From Pyrenula massariospora (Eukaryota > Ascomycota > Eurotiomycetes > Pyrenulales > Pyrenulaceae), in assembly GCA_021030905.1 (NCBI GenBank), contig JAGFMI010000001.1, positions 2,108,001 to 2,172,000 of the forward strand: DNA of 64,000 nt. The letters are read 5' to 3'. Position numbers and translations under genes: made by a program. The notes under the pieces were generated by a model. It ran no database searches, was not told the origin of the DNA, and worked only from the letters and a program-made list of their open reading frames with translations. This document shows positions 34,824 through 46,157 of this stretch, piece by piece. Within the stretch, counting starts at the first letter, position 1; every line of letters starts with the position of its first letter.

Positions 34824-36953
34824 TCAAGCCCGTCGGATCCGATGAGAAGCACTCACTCTGTCGACATGCGGCCTCTGAGACTTGCGAGCGGGTGGGCGCG
34901 TATCAAAGCTTCGAAGTAAATGCTTGAATTTCGTATTGTCGATTAGCACCGCCACCATCTTGTTCTGCTTTCTTTTGCCAAGACCAAGCTTAGCACTTGG
35001 AGGTTGAGGTTTGTTTGCGTGCTTTTTCTCCTGCGTACATTTCCTTCCCGTCGGACGCTTCTTATTCTGTCCGCAACTTCCTTTTTGATCGTTCCGCTTT
35101 CTTCGCTTCGCTACCTGATCATACGGTGTGTACTCATCGTCCAGCTGTATCTCCGCCACTTTCGGATTGCTGCGACGCAAGTAGGTGATCACATGCTTGA
35201 TAAAGTTCGACGGATGCTGCTGGCTCTTGGCCCAGTTGTGAGAGATAACGACGGGAGAGACAGAGTCCGAGCCCTTACAATCACCCCTGTGGGTGACGGC
35301 TTTTGGTGCGATTTGGAATAATATCTTGAAAAAGGCTTCGGCGTCCACTTTTGTGTAAGGGAGCACTTCCTGTTTGTTTGCCATCGATTGCAGCCCTACT
35401 ACTGCAATGCGTGTATATAGGGCTCCGAGGTCTATGCCCATTGTCTCTAAGACCTCTCTACCGTTAGCTATCTGGGATTTGAAATAGTCTCGGCGATTCT
35501 CTTCGATTGCAGCCTCGAGTAGAGACTGTGAAACACGCTCGAAAGTCCACTTAGCCATGTCTAGGTTTTGCGTTTCCTTTTTCAGTGCTCCGATAGAATC
35601 GAGGCACAACTCGAAAAGCCTTAGTTTCCCCACGGATAAGTTGACACAAAAACAAGAATCGGGTAGGCGGGGTCTTGGTCCATGCAACTCTCTTGAATAT
35701 TGTGCTGGAAATGTGGAGACCATGGTTATGCGGTGCTTCTTCAGGCTCCTTGTGATCGTAACGACTGCTGGATTGACCTGGATCACGATGTCGAAAGCGG
35801 ACCGACTGAGCCTGATCTGTGCGGATTCAAGCTCCTTCGTCCCATCTCTTTCCAATAGCCAGTGCTCTATTCGTTCAATGCCATGTCTGCCACGAGCTGG
35901 AAGAGATGAGACGCCATCCGGCCATTTCATTTTTAGCGTTTCAAGAACGAAATAATTCTGTACCCGCGTGAAGAGGCTTGCGGTGAACCATCTTTCTTGA
36001 GCAATTTTGAGTATCATCTGAAGACGCTTCTGGTGATCAGGAATAGGCAGTTCAGTCAACGCAAAGTGTCTGAAGCTAGGCGAGGACAAGGCAGTCGTGG
36101 AGACTATTTCACTTGGGTAGGACTGCTCCCCGAAAAGCGCAATGCAGCATAGATAGAAAGGATGCTTTTTGAGGCGTTTTCGAAGAAGGCGAGAAGCTCG
36201 AGGTAGGGCCATGTCCTCTGCAAAGTCGAAGATTTTGCTCAAGGCTTTATATGGGAGTTTTTCGAGTCGACTTAGCGGACGTCGAGATGTAGCTAGCGCT
36301 ATATTACTCGGAGCAGAATGAGTAGAAGCAGAAGCTTTATCCACACTTTCTGAAGACATCGTCTTGGTTCTAGACCGAATTTTATGCTTCTTCTTGAGGC
36401 GAGGGATGAGGTCATCGCTTTTGCCTGGCTCAAGCAGCGGACGATCGCCAGTGTTTTTGCGTTTGGTTTTAATGCGAGTACCCAACCTTCTATCAGTGGA
36501 AGTAGGTTGAGCAGATGCCAGCGCATGAGGTATCGCAGGAGAGTTGGCAGATAAGCTCGGAAGCACCATTGGTATGCAAGCCTTAGGCAACGACTGAAGA
36601 CCTTCTGTTGCTTGGAAATCGAGATCACGAGACCGGAGGTATGCTAAAGCGGCGATAGAAGCAGGTTGCCAATTTCTGGTCTCGTCATTCAAAGGTAGCC
36701 ATGAGTTCGTGGGTGCAAGTGTAGGCTGAGGCGCACAAGTATTTGGGAGTGTGTTTTTGATTGAAGTCTGAAGTTTCTCGGAAGTCGTCGTTTCAACGCC
36801 AACTTTAGGTCTTTTGGGTGTGTGCAGTTGAAAGTGACGCCTTGAGGCTTTAACGTGTTCGAGTGCACGGAGGGATTCAGGTTGCCATCCTTGGAGCGCA
36901 TTGTCATCAGGGAGCGGTCGCTTTAAGTAATTCTTTCCCAAGGACGCAGACAT
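34824..36953 (-). CDS. Large basic protein with F-box-like segment, unknown function
   Basis: A single open exon of 709 aa starts at the ATG at 36953. The same frame stays open 19 codons further upstream, so an additional 5' exon is possible. Two short N-terminal repeats are visible, ALQGWQPESLRALEHVKASRR and RNWQPASIAALAYLRSRD, spaced about 75 residues apart. The segment LSRLEKLPYKALSKIFDFAEDMAL (about 235-258) has the LPxxxLxxIF pattern of F-boxes and F-box-like fungal proteins. The middle region is mixed alpha/beta and has no motif I can name. The last 120 residues are very Lys/Arg-rich and suggest nuclear localisation. Possible role: substrate adaptor of an SCF ligase, which is inference from the F-box-like pattern only. 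No paralogue or partner is adjacent. Confidence 0.7.
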   Translation of the reverse strand: MSASLGKNYLKRPLPDDNALQGWQPESLRALEHVKASRRHFQLHTPKRPKVGVETTTSEKLQTSIKNTLPNTCAPQPTLAPTNSWLPLNDETRNWQPASIAALAYLRSRDLDFQATEGLQSLPKACIPMVLPSLSANSPAIPHALASAQPTSTDRRLGTRIKTKRKNTGDRPLLEPGKSDDLIPRLKKKHKIRSRTKTMSSESVDKASASTHSAPSNIALATSRRPLSRLEKLPYKALSKIFDFAEDMALPRASRLLRKRLKKHPFYLCCIALFGEQSYPSEIVSTTALSSPSFRHFALTELPIPDHQKRLQMILKIAQERWFTASLFTRVQNYFVLETLKMKWPDGVSSLPARGRHGIERIEHWLLERDGTKELESAQIRLSRSAFDIVIQVNPAVVTITRSLKKHRITMVSTFPAQYSRELHGPRPRLPDSCFCVNLSVGKLRLFELCLDSIGALKKETQNLDMAKWTFERVSQSLLEAAIEENRRDYFKSQIANGREVLETMGIDLGALYTRIAVVGLQSMANKQEVLPYTKVDAEAFFKILFQIAPKAVTHRGDCKGSDSVSPVVISHNWAKSQQHPSNFIKHVITYLRRSNPKVAEIQLDDEYTPYDQVAKRRKRNDQKGSCGQNKKRPTGRKCTQEKKHANKPQPPSAKLGLGKRKQNKMVAVLIDNTKFKHLLRSFDTRPPARKSQRPHVDRVSASHRIRRA

Positions 36954-37394
36954 GGCAAGGAACTTGGGATTGAACGATTCAAGATCGGTGGAGCCTTGCA
37001 AATTTTGCAAAGGATATCGGGAGGAAAAGGAATTGGAAAATAGAGACGAGGAGTAGAAGATGGGGTGAAGCGGTCACTGAAGGCTGAGATCTGGGCAAGT
37101 GCGAGTGACGGTGAAGAAGCAAAAGAGAGATCGACAGAATTGGGAAGGCACGCGGGAGACTTCACTATAGCGTCAGTGTACCAGGTAAGGAAATTAACGA
37201 TCAACTCTTGGGTTCACCGAGCCAGGTTATCATGAGCCTCAGAATAGCACCTCCCTTTCCCAGCGTACCTCGATGAGCGCAGGATCGCATAGCGTAGAAT
37301 GGGACCAGTTTCCTCATACGCATTTGTGCGGCGCTGGGAAGCGTGTCGTCTTTACGTAGGTCAGAACCAATAGGTCGACACGGCAGATGCGATC

Positions 37395-37486
37395 GAGGCT
37401 GGATATCAGAAGTCATGGCGATCGAATATTTACCATTGACGCCTAGCTTATAATCAGATGCACCCTGACTTCCGGTATCCAGCCTC
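37395..37486. repeat. MITE-like palindrome, copy 5
   Basis: A 92-bp element with left end GAGGCTGGATATCAGAAGTC and right end ACTTCCGGTATCCAGCCTC. The ends match each other over about 23 bases with two or three differences. The centre has diverged from the other copies. It is the best-preserved pair of ends in the window. Confidence 0.72.
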
Positions 37487-37697
37487 AAATCTCACGGGTA
37501 GATTTTATGTATGCCTCAAACCTGTCACATATCTGTGGGGCGTCTTCGCTGTTCATCACACTGATCAGAATCGAGAAATCGGCCACCTCTATTGGCTCGC
37601 TCAATTCATGACCTAAGTACAAGAGGGTATAGAGATGAAGAAACGCTTGTATGATACCGAAGGTTCTACCAGTAGCTGCCCAGGCGTGTCTTAAAGG

Positions 37698-37715
37698 TAG
37701 GTAGGTACCTACCTA
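37698..37715. repeat. Perfect 18-bp palindrome of GGTA units
   Basis: TAGGTAGGTACCTACCTA is its own reverse complement. A shorter CTAGGTAGGTAGC relative appears near 44360. Such ACCT/AGGT palindromes are recurrent in intergenic DNA of several ascomycetes. Confidence 0.6.
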
Positions 37716-39338
37716 AGGCATCGCATAAGGTAGTCGGAAAAACCCTGCGCCGTTAGAAATTCCACCTGGACACCTTCCCCGAGCCGCCCGCTTTTTGACA
37801 GGCAGTCACGGCAGTGAAGGAGTTTGCTTCCTTCTGTCCCACGGCCGCTTGAAATTGTAAAATGATGTTGAGTTGGAGCTTCGCCCGTCAAGCATATCAG
37901 CCATCATATCTATCGACCAGGCATGTCAGAATCCTTTCCTCCCTCTATTTCGAAATCTACCAGCACGAAGCTGCTCTAAACAGATTGGCAAAAGGCCTTT
38001 ACAGTTCCCAGAAATACTGATCCTTCCATGGCTAATTTCCGCATTACTTTCCATCCTGGTCGCAAGTTATGGTGGTCAAGACCTCGCATATGTTTCGATC
38101 GAGAAGGCCACATAAATGGAAGGTGCAGCTTTTTCACGTTGGCACTTCACGTAGTAGGGAACGCACTCGAGGGCCTTCTAGCTGAGACGGCGAAAACAGT
38201 CCTTAGATGAAAAAGGTCGCTTTGAAGTATCAGAGTCTCAAAGAGCTAGAAATAGCCAGCTATCATGGGCAGTCCGTTATGTTTACCAGGGACCTGTCCC
38301 GTTAGCGCTGATCATACCCAGATTTACGAGCACAGTCCTAATATTACAGGTGAAGGCAGTATCATTGTTCTCTCATCCTAGCATTGTCGTCGCTTCTTCT
38401 TTGAAATACGAGGATTCTAGAAACAGAGATGTCCACTGAAGAATAGAGGTATTTCACCTGCTTTCCAAACCGAACCATCACTTAATCTCTTTATTGCTAG
38501 CGTGCCATGCTGCCCTTGCTAGTGCTAACAATGACCCCATCGCATTTTCTTATACCAATTGGCTGTAAAAAATTGTCTACGGCGTACACGGCTCCTGCTT
38601 TCTGCCGAATGAGCAAAGATACAAACAGCTTTCAATGTACAAAATGCCGCCCAAGTCGCGTCTGTTGGCGACGCTTTCCATGTGATCAATGATACCAACT
38701 ATTCGATGTGAAGCTACCTAATAGAAAGAAAGCAGAAGCTCGTCACCACTTGTTGTTCTGTACCACCTTCGGTCTCGCCGTCTTGGCGAGCGTAGTTGTT
38801 ATGGGCTGTTTTCCTCTTGTGGCGACGGCAGCCATGCCGTCAGATGGCTTGGAGAAACTCGGACATTCTTCATGGTCGAGATTGTATTTCTTTGCGGGCT
38901 CCTTTGCTGGATTGCTTTTGCGCTAACCAGCCTTCATTTGCCTTGCTAAGCCTTCGGATTTGGATTTCTGTCACGTAACAGTTTTTGTTTTCTATGTCAA
39001 TTCCCGGAATTCGCTTCAGCGCAGCTCTCGAGACGCTGGCTAGACTGTTCTTTCTCTTCCCCTTTCAATCTTTGTGGCTTCGGAAGCGGCACGGCTCCCC
39101 TTCGTGACTAAGGCGTGGAGACAAAAAGGTGTGAAATCTGATCTTGGCCTTCTGAAATGGCTCATGCCATTGAAAAACAAATTTTGGATTCATATATCCA
39201 TATCTTGCTAATTTCAACATAAATACGTCGCGTCCGTCTCCATTTTGTTCGCGCGTGCATCAAAAATTTCCAGTGAGATTCATCTCTTCTAGACAGAAGA
39301 TCGTTTGTGACGAATTCAGACCCAGAGCTTCAATTACC

Positions 39339-40126
39339 ATGAAAGTCTCCATTCTTATCGCTCTTGCAGCCCCACTGCTGTGCACATGTAGCCCAGCTTC
39401 CCTAGCCTGCTCTCCAAAGTACCAGGACTACGTCGACACGGTATGCTGAGGAAAATACCAGTCCCAATGGTTCTGTATGCTGACAGTACTTCCAGTACGA
39501 CAATTCCGGCTCCTTGGGTAACAGTCCTGTTGATGAGACTGCCGGAGGAGCACTCGCGTATCGCGCTTGGATTTACTTTGCAGGACTTGTGAATCCTGGT
39601 ATAAACTTTCCCAGCCGACCCAACGGTATCGGGGCGGTTGTTCGTGGCGAGATACTAGAGGGAGAACCACGCCTGTATGCTGTTAATAATAGCGTTGTTG
39701 CTTTCGATTTGGAAGGCTTATCCTACGCCTGTGTCGTGAACAACCAAGGAGCTGCTCTAAATGTAGCTACGGGCTGTACACTCCAGATAGCTGGAACAAA
39801 GTAAGGGTTGCAATTGCGTTTTCCATGGTTGTCCCGGCGCGCTGAAAGTTTCCTTGCAGATACGGCACTGGGAAGAGCGTCATCCAAACGCTGATTTACA
39901 ATGAAGATAATGCTGGGGTCAACTTCGACAGCGCGACCTTCAGGCAAGTCTCTGATGCCTTAGAGCGGTCATTGGGTACATGGCTGACTATGTTATTGCT
40001 CGTAGCGACATGAAAGGTTTGACTGAGGTCACGGTTACTTTGATACAGTCTCCTTTACCTGCTCAGGTGGTTGGAAGGCTCCTAGACAATGTGGCGTATC
40101 GAGCCTACACGAAATTCTGCCCTTGA
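39339..40126 (+). CDS. Small secreted fungal protein, unknown function
   Basis: Exons 39339-39440, 39496-39800, 39860-39943 and 40006-40126 give 203 aa. The signal peptide MKVSILIALAAPLLCTCSPASLA is clear. The mature protein has a GALAYRAWIYFAGLVNPGINF segment, then alternating beta-strand-like stretches (YACVVNNQGAALNVATGCTLQIAGT) and ends TKFCP. Three cysteines remain in the region after the signal peptide besides the ones at its end. The third intron starts with GCAAGT rather than GT. With a GT donor four bases on, the protein would instead end after nine different residues. The GC version is preferred because it yields a 40-residue strand-rich end, LTEVTVTLI. This could be a host-interaction or cell-wall protein; no family was recognised. 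Confidence 0.68.
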
Positions 40127-41049
40127 TTTCGAGGGAGTGCTGGAATGTTCAAGCAGAGTGCGTGGATGGAGAAGGGTGTGGATTAATTCTGTTCGAGGAG
40201 ACATGACGACGGAGGAAGCCATGGAAGAGGTCAACGATGTTAGTGTTTGCTTTTGGAAATTGCGGCCTCAATTCGTAGACTTCATCAAGGATATACGCTC
40301 GCTAATTTCATCTCATCTCTTTCCCCGTTTCGTGTAGACATTGTACTTGACACATCGAGCACTGCAGCTAAACCCTTGTTTCGACTAGTGAGATGGCGCC
40401 TGCAATGCTCTCACTCCGAAAGGGGTGGAGCTGGTGGCCCTTGATGAGACGGTGTATGAACGGTCGAAGTACAGCGATTACGGTCTCCTGTACCATACGG
40501 AGCCTATCATGAATTCGCACTCTGCTAGGTTTGTCTTGCTCCTGCTCCTAGCGTCGTCTCACCAGAGGTTCTTTTTCGAAAACTTCTAAGTGAAGTCTCT
40601 TCTACCAGGCAAAAGAAAGGCACGGTCGCATCAAGGGCTTAAATCCCCGCAGAACGACGCGGGTCGGAACGTCGGCACACTCTGGGGGATCGATGTTCGG
40701 CTTCATTTAGCGACTCGACGCAGACCTCATCTTCCTTATCCGCATTCGAGACCTTCAAAATGGGTCATTATGTACCTGGTTTGGAAGTGACTGTTATTGC
40801 CTCATCCACAACTTATCGCCGGCTTATCATGGTGGCTGTCCCTGATCCAGTCAGCGCTTCGTTTTATGCAGAGATCTACCACGCACGAACATGTACGCTA
40901 CCCAGGCGATGTGCTGAAGGGCATCGGCAGATCAATCTACATTATTAGGCTGATTGATGGCCCTTCTCGTCATGATGTTGCCACTTTTTCCTTGAGCTAC
41001 TTCCCTCCGTTATATTTCGTCTTTCGCTCCTAGTCTTTCCAACATATGT
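40127..41049. other. Spacer with possible coding relic
   Basis: About 0.9 kb between the secreted-protein gene and the second P450. Around 40,420-40,520 one frame reads LVALDETVYERSKYSDYGLL, which looks protein-like. The flanking sequence has frequent stops and no splice signals that extend it. It may be the remains of a gene I cannot name. Sequence just before 41050 should contain the P450 promoter. Confidence 0.35.
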
Positions 41050-42679
41050 ATGGAGCTAAGGTTCACGATGGTGGCTTCTCATATTCAGCAAGCTTCTCCC
41101 TTGATTCAGCTCTATCATGTACTCATATCGCATCCTTTCCTTACTCTCATAGCTCTTACAGTGGTTTATCTCCTTCGCAATAAATACCACGGAGGTCTGT
41201 ACTCTATTCCTGGCCCAACTCTCGCTGCCTGGACGTCTTTGTGGCGCACCTGGGATGTCTACCGAGGACAGGCTCACTTGAAAGCCATCGAAATTCATCG
41301 TAAGTATGGAAATCTCGTGCGGATTGCACCCAACGTCATCAGCGTCGGTGACCGCACTGAGATCGCAAACATCTACGGTCGAGGAGAAGGCTACACAAAG
41401 TCTGCTTTCTACCTGTTGCACAGCGTCAGCTGGCAGAAAAAGCCCGCCCTGAACATATTCTCAGAAAGAGAACCGGAGTTACACCGGCAAGAGAAGAAGA
41501 AAGTTGCAAATGCATATGCCTTAAGTAATATTCTTCAGCTGGAGGATAGGGTGGATGATTGTGGCATGCTCTTCATGAGAAAGCTAGAACGAGAGTTGGA
41601 ATTAAAAGACAAGCCCGTCGATCTTGGAACTTGGCTCCAATACTACGCTTTCGATGTTATCGGAGAAATCACATTCGCGAGCAAGCTCGGCTTCCTGGAA
41701 CGAGGCGAAGACGTTGACGGCATGATGCACGCGATAGAAGGCATGCTTACGTACGCCGCCGTTATTGGTCAGGTCCCTTGGATGCACAGCTTTCTTCTAG
41801 GGAATCCACTGTTCACACTCTTCATGCCAGCTATGGAACATTGGAACCAGGTTCTTGTATTTACGCTGAAGGCACTGAACAGCCGCGCTAGCATCAAGCG
41901 GGACGGCGATCTCATCAACGCTGAGACAGGTGGGAAAGACATGCTCAGCCGCTGGACCTATGTGCAAGACAATGACCCACTCAAGATGGGCACCAAGAGC
42001 ATCGTCGTCCACACCTCCACGAACGTCTTCGCCGGCTCCGATACAACGGCTATAGCGCTGAGAGCTATCTTTTATTACCTCTTAAAGACGGATGGCGAGA
42101 TGGACAAAGTCGTTGCGGAGTTAGATGCAGCAGACAAGAAGGGCAAATTCAGCCAGCCGGTGTCGTACAAAGAGAGTATTGAGCATCTTCCGTATCTTGG
42201 AGCCGCTATCAAGGAGGCAATGAGACTGCACTCTTCGGTTGGCCTGCTTATGGAGCGGCATGTGCCGCCTGAGGGGGCGATCATCTGCGGGAAGCATATA
42301 CCTGGCGGGACGATCGTGGGCATCAATCCTTGGGTACTCGAAATCTCTCTTTCACCACTCTATACCGCTGACTATCTCACAGGTGACAAACTACGATCCC
42401 GCCGTCTTCCCATCCCCCAAGACTTTCAATTCTTCCCGATGGCTAACGGCATCCGAGGACCAGCTTCGAGAGATGGAGAGCGTTTGGCAATTGAACTTCG
42501 GTGGCGGCTCGCGGGTATGTCTTGGGAAGAACATCTCCCTCGTTGAGATCCACAAGATCATACCACAATTTTTGAGGACATTCACAATCGAGCTAGCTGA
42601 GCCGGGAAAGGAATGGAGTGTCAAGAATCATTGGTTCACTCAACAGAAAGGTTTGGTGTGTCGGTTAAAGAAAAGATAA
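41050..42679 (+). CDS. Cytochrome P450 monooxygenase, ER-anchored
   Basis: Exons 41050-42333 and 42383-42679 give 526 aa. The 49-nt intron has a GTACTC donor and restores INPWVTNYDPAVFPSPKTF. A membrane anchor (about residues 24-45) is followed by the proline-rich YSIPGPTLAAWTSLW. The I-helix FAGSDTT (near 327), K-helix EAMR (near 389), PERF-type SSRWL and heme loop FGGGSRVCLGKN (Cys474) are all present, so the enzyme should be active. The overall text, especially WRTWDVYRGQAHLKAIEIHRKYG and HRQEKKKVANAYALS, resembles the pisatin-demethylase-like fungal P450s that act on small aromatic or terpenoid molecules. A second in-frame ATG at residue 7 is an alternative start. It could belong to the metabolism of the polyketide 11 kb away, though no continuous cluster links them. 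Confidence 0.9.
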
Positions 42680-44539
42680 ATGAAAGGAATGCGCACTTGG
42701 TCGCTGGTTGCAAATATCGACATCAATCTAGCGGTCGCTAGTCTCCTATAAGCTTCGAAAATGTCATACATTCGCGACTTCAGATGGAAGTTCTCTAAGT
42801 GTTAGCATTGATTCCTACTTCGCTTAAAGCCAGAAACTGGGTTGAGACGAGAACTGGCGCAACTACCGAAAGCGTGGGGGGCCCATGGTGCGTAAGATGA
42901 GGGATGTGATCCGGGACGCTGCTTTGGAGCGTCTTGGGCGAGATCCTGTGCTTTCTGCGAGATGGGTTGTCTTGTGGTTCTTCTGTTGCTGGAACAATGG
43001 TGGGCGAGCTTTTAAATGGTCGAAGATAAAGGTTACTCACCTTACAAACTCCAGGGCTTTGTATCGAGTCCCTTGGGAGTATACTTCTTGTACTGTCCAT
43101 AATTTGGTTCGGTGACAGGTGGTCTCATTGTGTACTTAAAAGACTGTGATGGGAGGACTGTAAGTGGTTGTGAGATCATAGCACAGGATATTTTGCTTGT
43201 CACAGCATATAGCGAACCACTATTATTGGCCGGAGCCAAAGTACTGTCAAGCGTGTTCGACAATCGATCATAACATAAGATACGAGATTTTAGAGAGACT
43301 TAGATGACCGGTTTGCTTGCCCTTCAAATCAATTTTGACAGCTCTCTTATTGGCCGGGAACATGCTCAGAGATAACCCACAAGCAAGGCGTAGCTTCTTT
43401 GCTGCTGTCCAATGTCTCGTATTCTACCAACAACAAAGACATTGCCTTTGTTTGGCGAGAGATCATGAAGTCTATGCCCGGCTAATGAAAATGGTCTATA
43501 CTGCTCAAGCATGTTGCTCCATGGACAGAGGCGCCATTAGAATGGTGTGGAAGCCCGCATTTCTTCATACAGGCGTATGTGAAATACGGGAGCCATGCAC
43601 AGTGGACGGGATGGTTGCGCAGCGGAAAGTCTCTTTCTGTAGGCAGAGGAGGACTACGATGTACGCCAGGGCCATAGACTTGCATATGTTTCCTTTTAGT
43701 CTTCAAGAGCTCGTCCTCCAAGACCCATCCCCGAAGTTCCCAACGTCCATCCCTTGGTGGCAAGACGTCCACCGTAGCGAGATGCCGCGGATGCTCCCCA
43801 ACACAACATATCGACCAACAAGCCATGGGCATACAAATCCCTGGAATAGCGGTCTCGAACTATAAAGTGTATTGGTTCTCGGTCTCTTGTGACGCGGGCT
43901 CTTACTTACTGTGCAATATGACAATTTGTACTAAACCCCGCATAAGCACTGTTCTCTTGGGGAAAATCGACCTCATTAAAGTCCATTTCCACTTTCGAAC
44001 CTGAGCATACAAGATTTAAAAGATGGGCAGTGACTAAGTAGCCTGAGCTTGTGGCTGTGCAAGCCTGAGCACGTTTTGGCGGTCTGAACAAGCCTGAGAA
44101 ATTCTGATAAAGTCGTGTATTGGCTCACATCTGGTACAGGCAGCGTCCCAGGTCCAACCGAATGCGTAGAGGTAATCTAGAGTCTGCCAAGTTTTTCACG
44201 GGCGATAATGCCGAGGCCAATGGATGGCGGATCGGGTAGGCAAACATGGAGCAGATTAAGGTGATGCAGCGTACGGAGCCCTCACCGGTATCTGATGGAG
44301 CGATGGTGATTCTAAATCTCCTGTCGCAAAGAGACCAGGTGCTAAAGGGTGCCCCAGCTAGGTAGGTAGCATAGAATAATCTTCCCTCCACACAAACTTC
44401 TCAACCTTCTCCTATGTCAGTAAGGGCTAAACATCAAACTCGTTAAAAAGAAAAGGCAGAAGAAAGAGAAAGAAAAAAAATCCAATTTCAAAAGCCCCTA
44501 TAAGACATTAACTTATTATCTCGTCTCAGAATGAGGAAC
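42680..44539. other. Gene-poor stretch with unassigned open frames
   Basis: A 182-codon plus-strand frame (43317-43865) starts at a non-ATG codon and shows no family features. Just upstream, 43119-43270 reads GGLIVYLKDCDGRTVSGCEI in one frame, vaguely like a secreted enzyme fragment. Neither extends by credible splicing. A purine-only run (about 44445-44480) lies near the right end. The whole stretch looks like decayed coding DNA. Confidence 0.35.
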
Positions 44540-44608
44540 ATACGATGCGAGGGTCACTCGCGACCTTGTGGTGAATCTGCGTAAGAGCCACACGCTCTAC
44601 CGATTGCT
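44540..44608 (-). pseudogene. tRNA-Lys(CTT) relic with anticodon-loop intron
   Basis: Read on the minus strand, AATCGGTAGAGCGTGTGG is the 3' half of the D arm and the anticodon 5' stem. The stem TGTGG/CCACA encloses a 16-base loop equal to CTCTTAC plus nine extra bases, as in fungal tRNA-Lys(CTT) genes with a short intron after position 37. The T arm GCGAG/CTCGC has a shortened loop lacking the TTCG core. The 5' acceptor strand and D-stem 5' half are missing. It is therefore a broken copy, not a working tRNA gene. Confidence 0.55.
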
Positions 44609-45238
44609 TCCAACAGTTAGGATATTGTAAAACCGGGGGGGGATTCACATGGGATTCACAACTCACAGCTAACCGGGCCTATCAATTCTCGTATTGCGCG
44701 TTTTTATAAATATAACATTTTTAAACCTTGCTATCACTTCTTTGAATATCGTACCGTGACTGATGCTAAGCTATCTATAGCTTTATTTCCCCTTAAATGT
44801 CTCACGTGCATAGCAAATTCCTTCGTTGCTTGTAAATCTAGGTAGTGCTCAACAGAAATATTTGACGCGAGTCGTTATATTATTCCTTGCTGTTCTATCT
44901 ATTGAGGGAGCATCCAAATTTTGTCCGTATGCGCCAAGCAATGCTCGTTTAGGAATAGCGCGCTTTCACCCTATTGTATACCTAGCAATGAGCATACCGT
45001 TTGACAGGTAGCCATAAAAACGTCTACAATAGAGAGAATCATGACAGAAAACCTCCATCACCTCGCATCAATACCTGCTTTTGAATAATTTGTTGCCACC
45101 AAGGCCTGCTCTACTCTACTTGACCACATTGATAGGGCGGCGAGAACTAGGAACATGCAGAGCAAAATTGCGTTGGGATCCCCAATGTAGCATCTACTCC
45201 GAGTTCTTGTGGCCCACATAAAACTCGGGCGAGCCTAC

Positions 45239-46157
45239 TTAATCTTTGTTCGGAGCAAAAGAGCGAAACAAGAGGCTAGGAAGCGTTCCTTCAGAGTACC
45301 TGTAGATGGGATAGTTTTTCGGTCGTGGCACGACTTCGTCGAATTCGCGTTCCCAGCCCCGGAACAACTCGATGATTGTATCCATCATTAAAGCGAAAAC
45401 CCTTGAATGAGCTCCCCCTTTTGCAAGTGTGCCAGAAAGACGAAAAAAGCCACGTAGACCGTTTAAGTCTTCAAACAGACGGTGAACTGCGAACCAGAAT
45501 CCCGCTGCCAAATCTGCGTCATTTTGGCCGACCTCGACTTCTTGTGTGCTGGCTACCTAGTGATAGTGCCTCTCCATTCGCTGACTACTAGCATCGTCCA
45601 TTTTCTCTGCTGGCTCCTCCACTTTAAGATATTCGAAAAGATTGACGAGAGGAGTATCTAATGTCTCGCCCTCGCCATGCTTGCCACAATCGGCAGACAA
45701 AACCTAACACCTCCCCAAAGTCTTCGATGTCTCTTGCAGAATACTGATGAAGTGGATATGTGGATCCTTCAAACGAGCGGAGCTTTTCGGTGATGATGCA
45801 ATCCATTTCGCGGTTCGTGTCTAGGCATCAATAGTGCGACGGAACAGCTTAATCAACCCTCTCGGAAGCCTTATACGCGACCCTGATTGTTCAATGGCTT
45901 TGGCCATTGGAAGAAATTCTTTGACAGTAACGACATATTTGCCAGGCGTGTCCCGTTCCATATCCGTGGTCTTTGCAGCATTTCGGGCAATCTTGCGCGC
46001 TTTCCCCTTCAGTCGTGTTGAGGCTCTTTTCTCTGCGAACGGTGTCCAGACGCCCGTACCCGTGAATGCCGGACTTCTCCAGAAGTCAACCAGCGATCTC
46101 AGCAGTGTCTAACTTGTATTGCTGATAGGTATCCAGCAGGCTGTCAGGGAGACCCAT
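45239..46157 (-). pseudogene. Broken DUF6604-family gene
   Basis: The opening MGLPDSLLDTYQQYKLDTAE is the standard start of DUF6604 proteins, but it meets a TGA where a Trp is expected (..AGWLLEK-type position). Further pieces appear in other frames in the right order: RLKGKARKIARNAAKTTDME and YVVTVKEFLPMAKAIEQS (about 46,010-45,850), PHIHFISILQETSKTL (about 45,770), LVNLFEYLKVEEPAEK (about 45,650-45,605), and AVHRLFEDLNGLRGFFRL (about 45,490-45,435) followed by an FALMMDTIIELFRG helix. All match the family's known order. Several frame changes and stops separate them and no intron explains them. The usual long C-terminal part is absent. Function of the family is unknown; members are large and accessory in fungal genomes. 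Confidence 0.75.

Larger units (their letters stand above)
36954..39338. other. Long intergenic region with one MITE-like copy
   Basis: 2.4 kb without a recognised gene apart from repeats listed separately. Between about 38,490 and 38,930 several short frames run in the same sense and include a hydrophobic stretch (LAVLASVVVMGCFPLVATA type text near 38,780), possibly the remains of a small membrane or secreted protein gene. I cannot assign it. Confidence 0.4.

Noticed and set aside
43119-43270. Possible trypsin-like fragment
   Set aside because: The text is only vaguely similar; no His-Asp-Ser motifs or neighbouring exons were found.
43317-43865. 182-codon plus-strand frame
   Set aside because: Starts at a non-ATG codon, has no recognisable domain, and no splice signals extend it. 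Kept only as a note on the gene-poor stretch.
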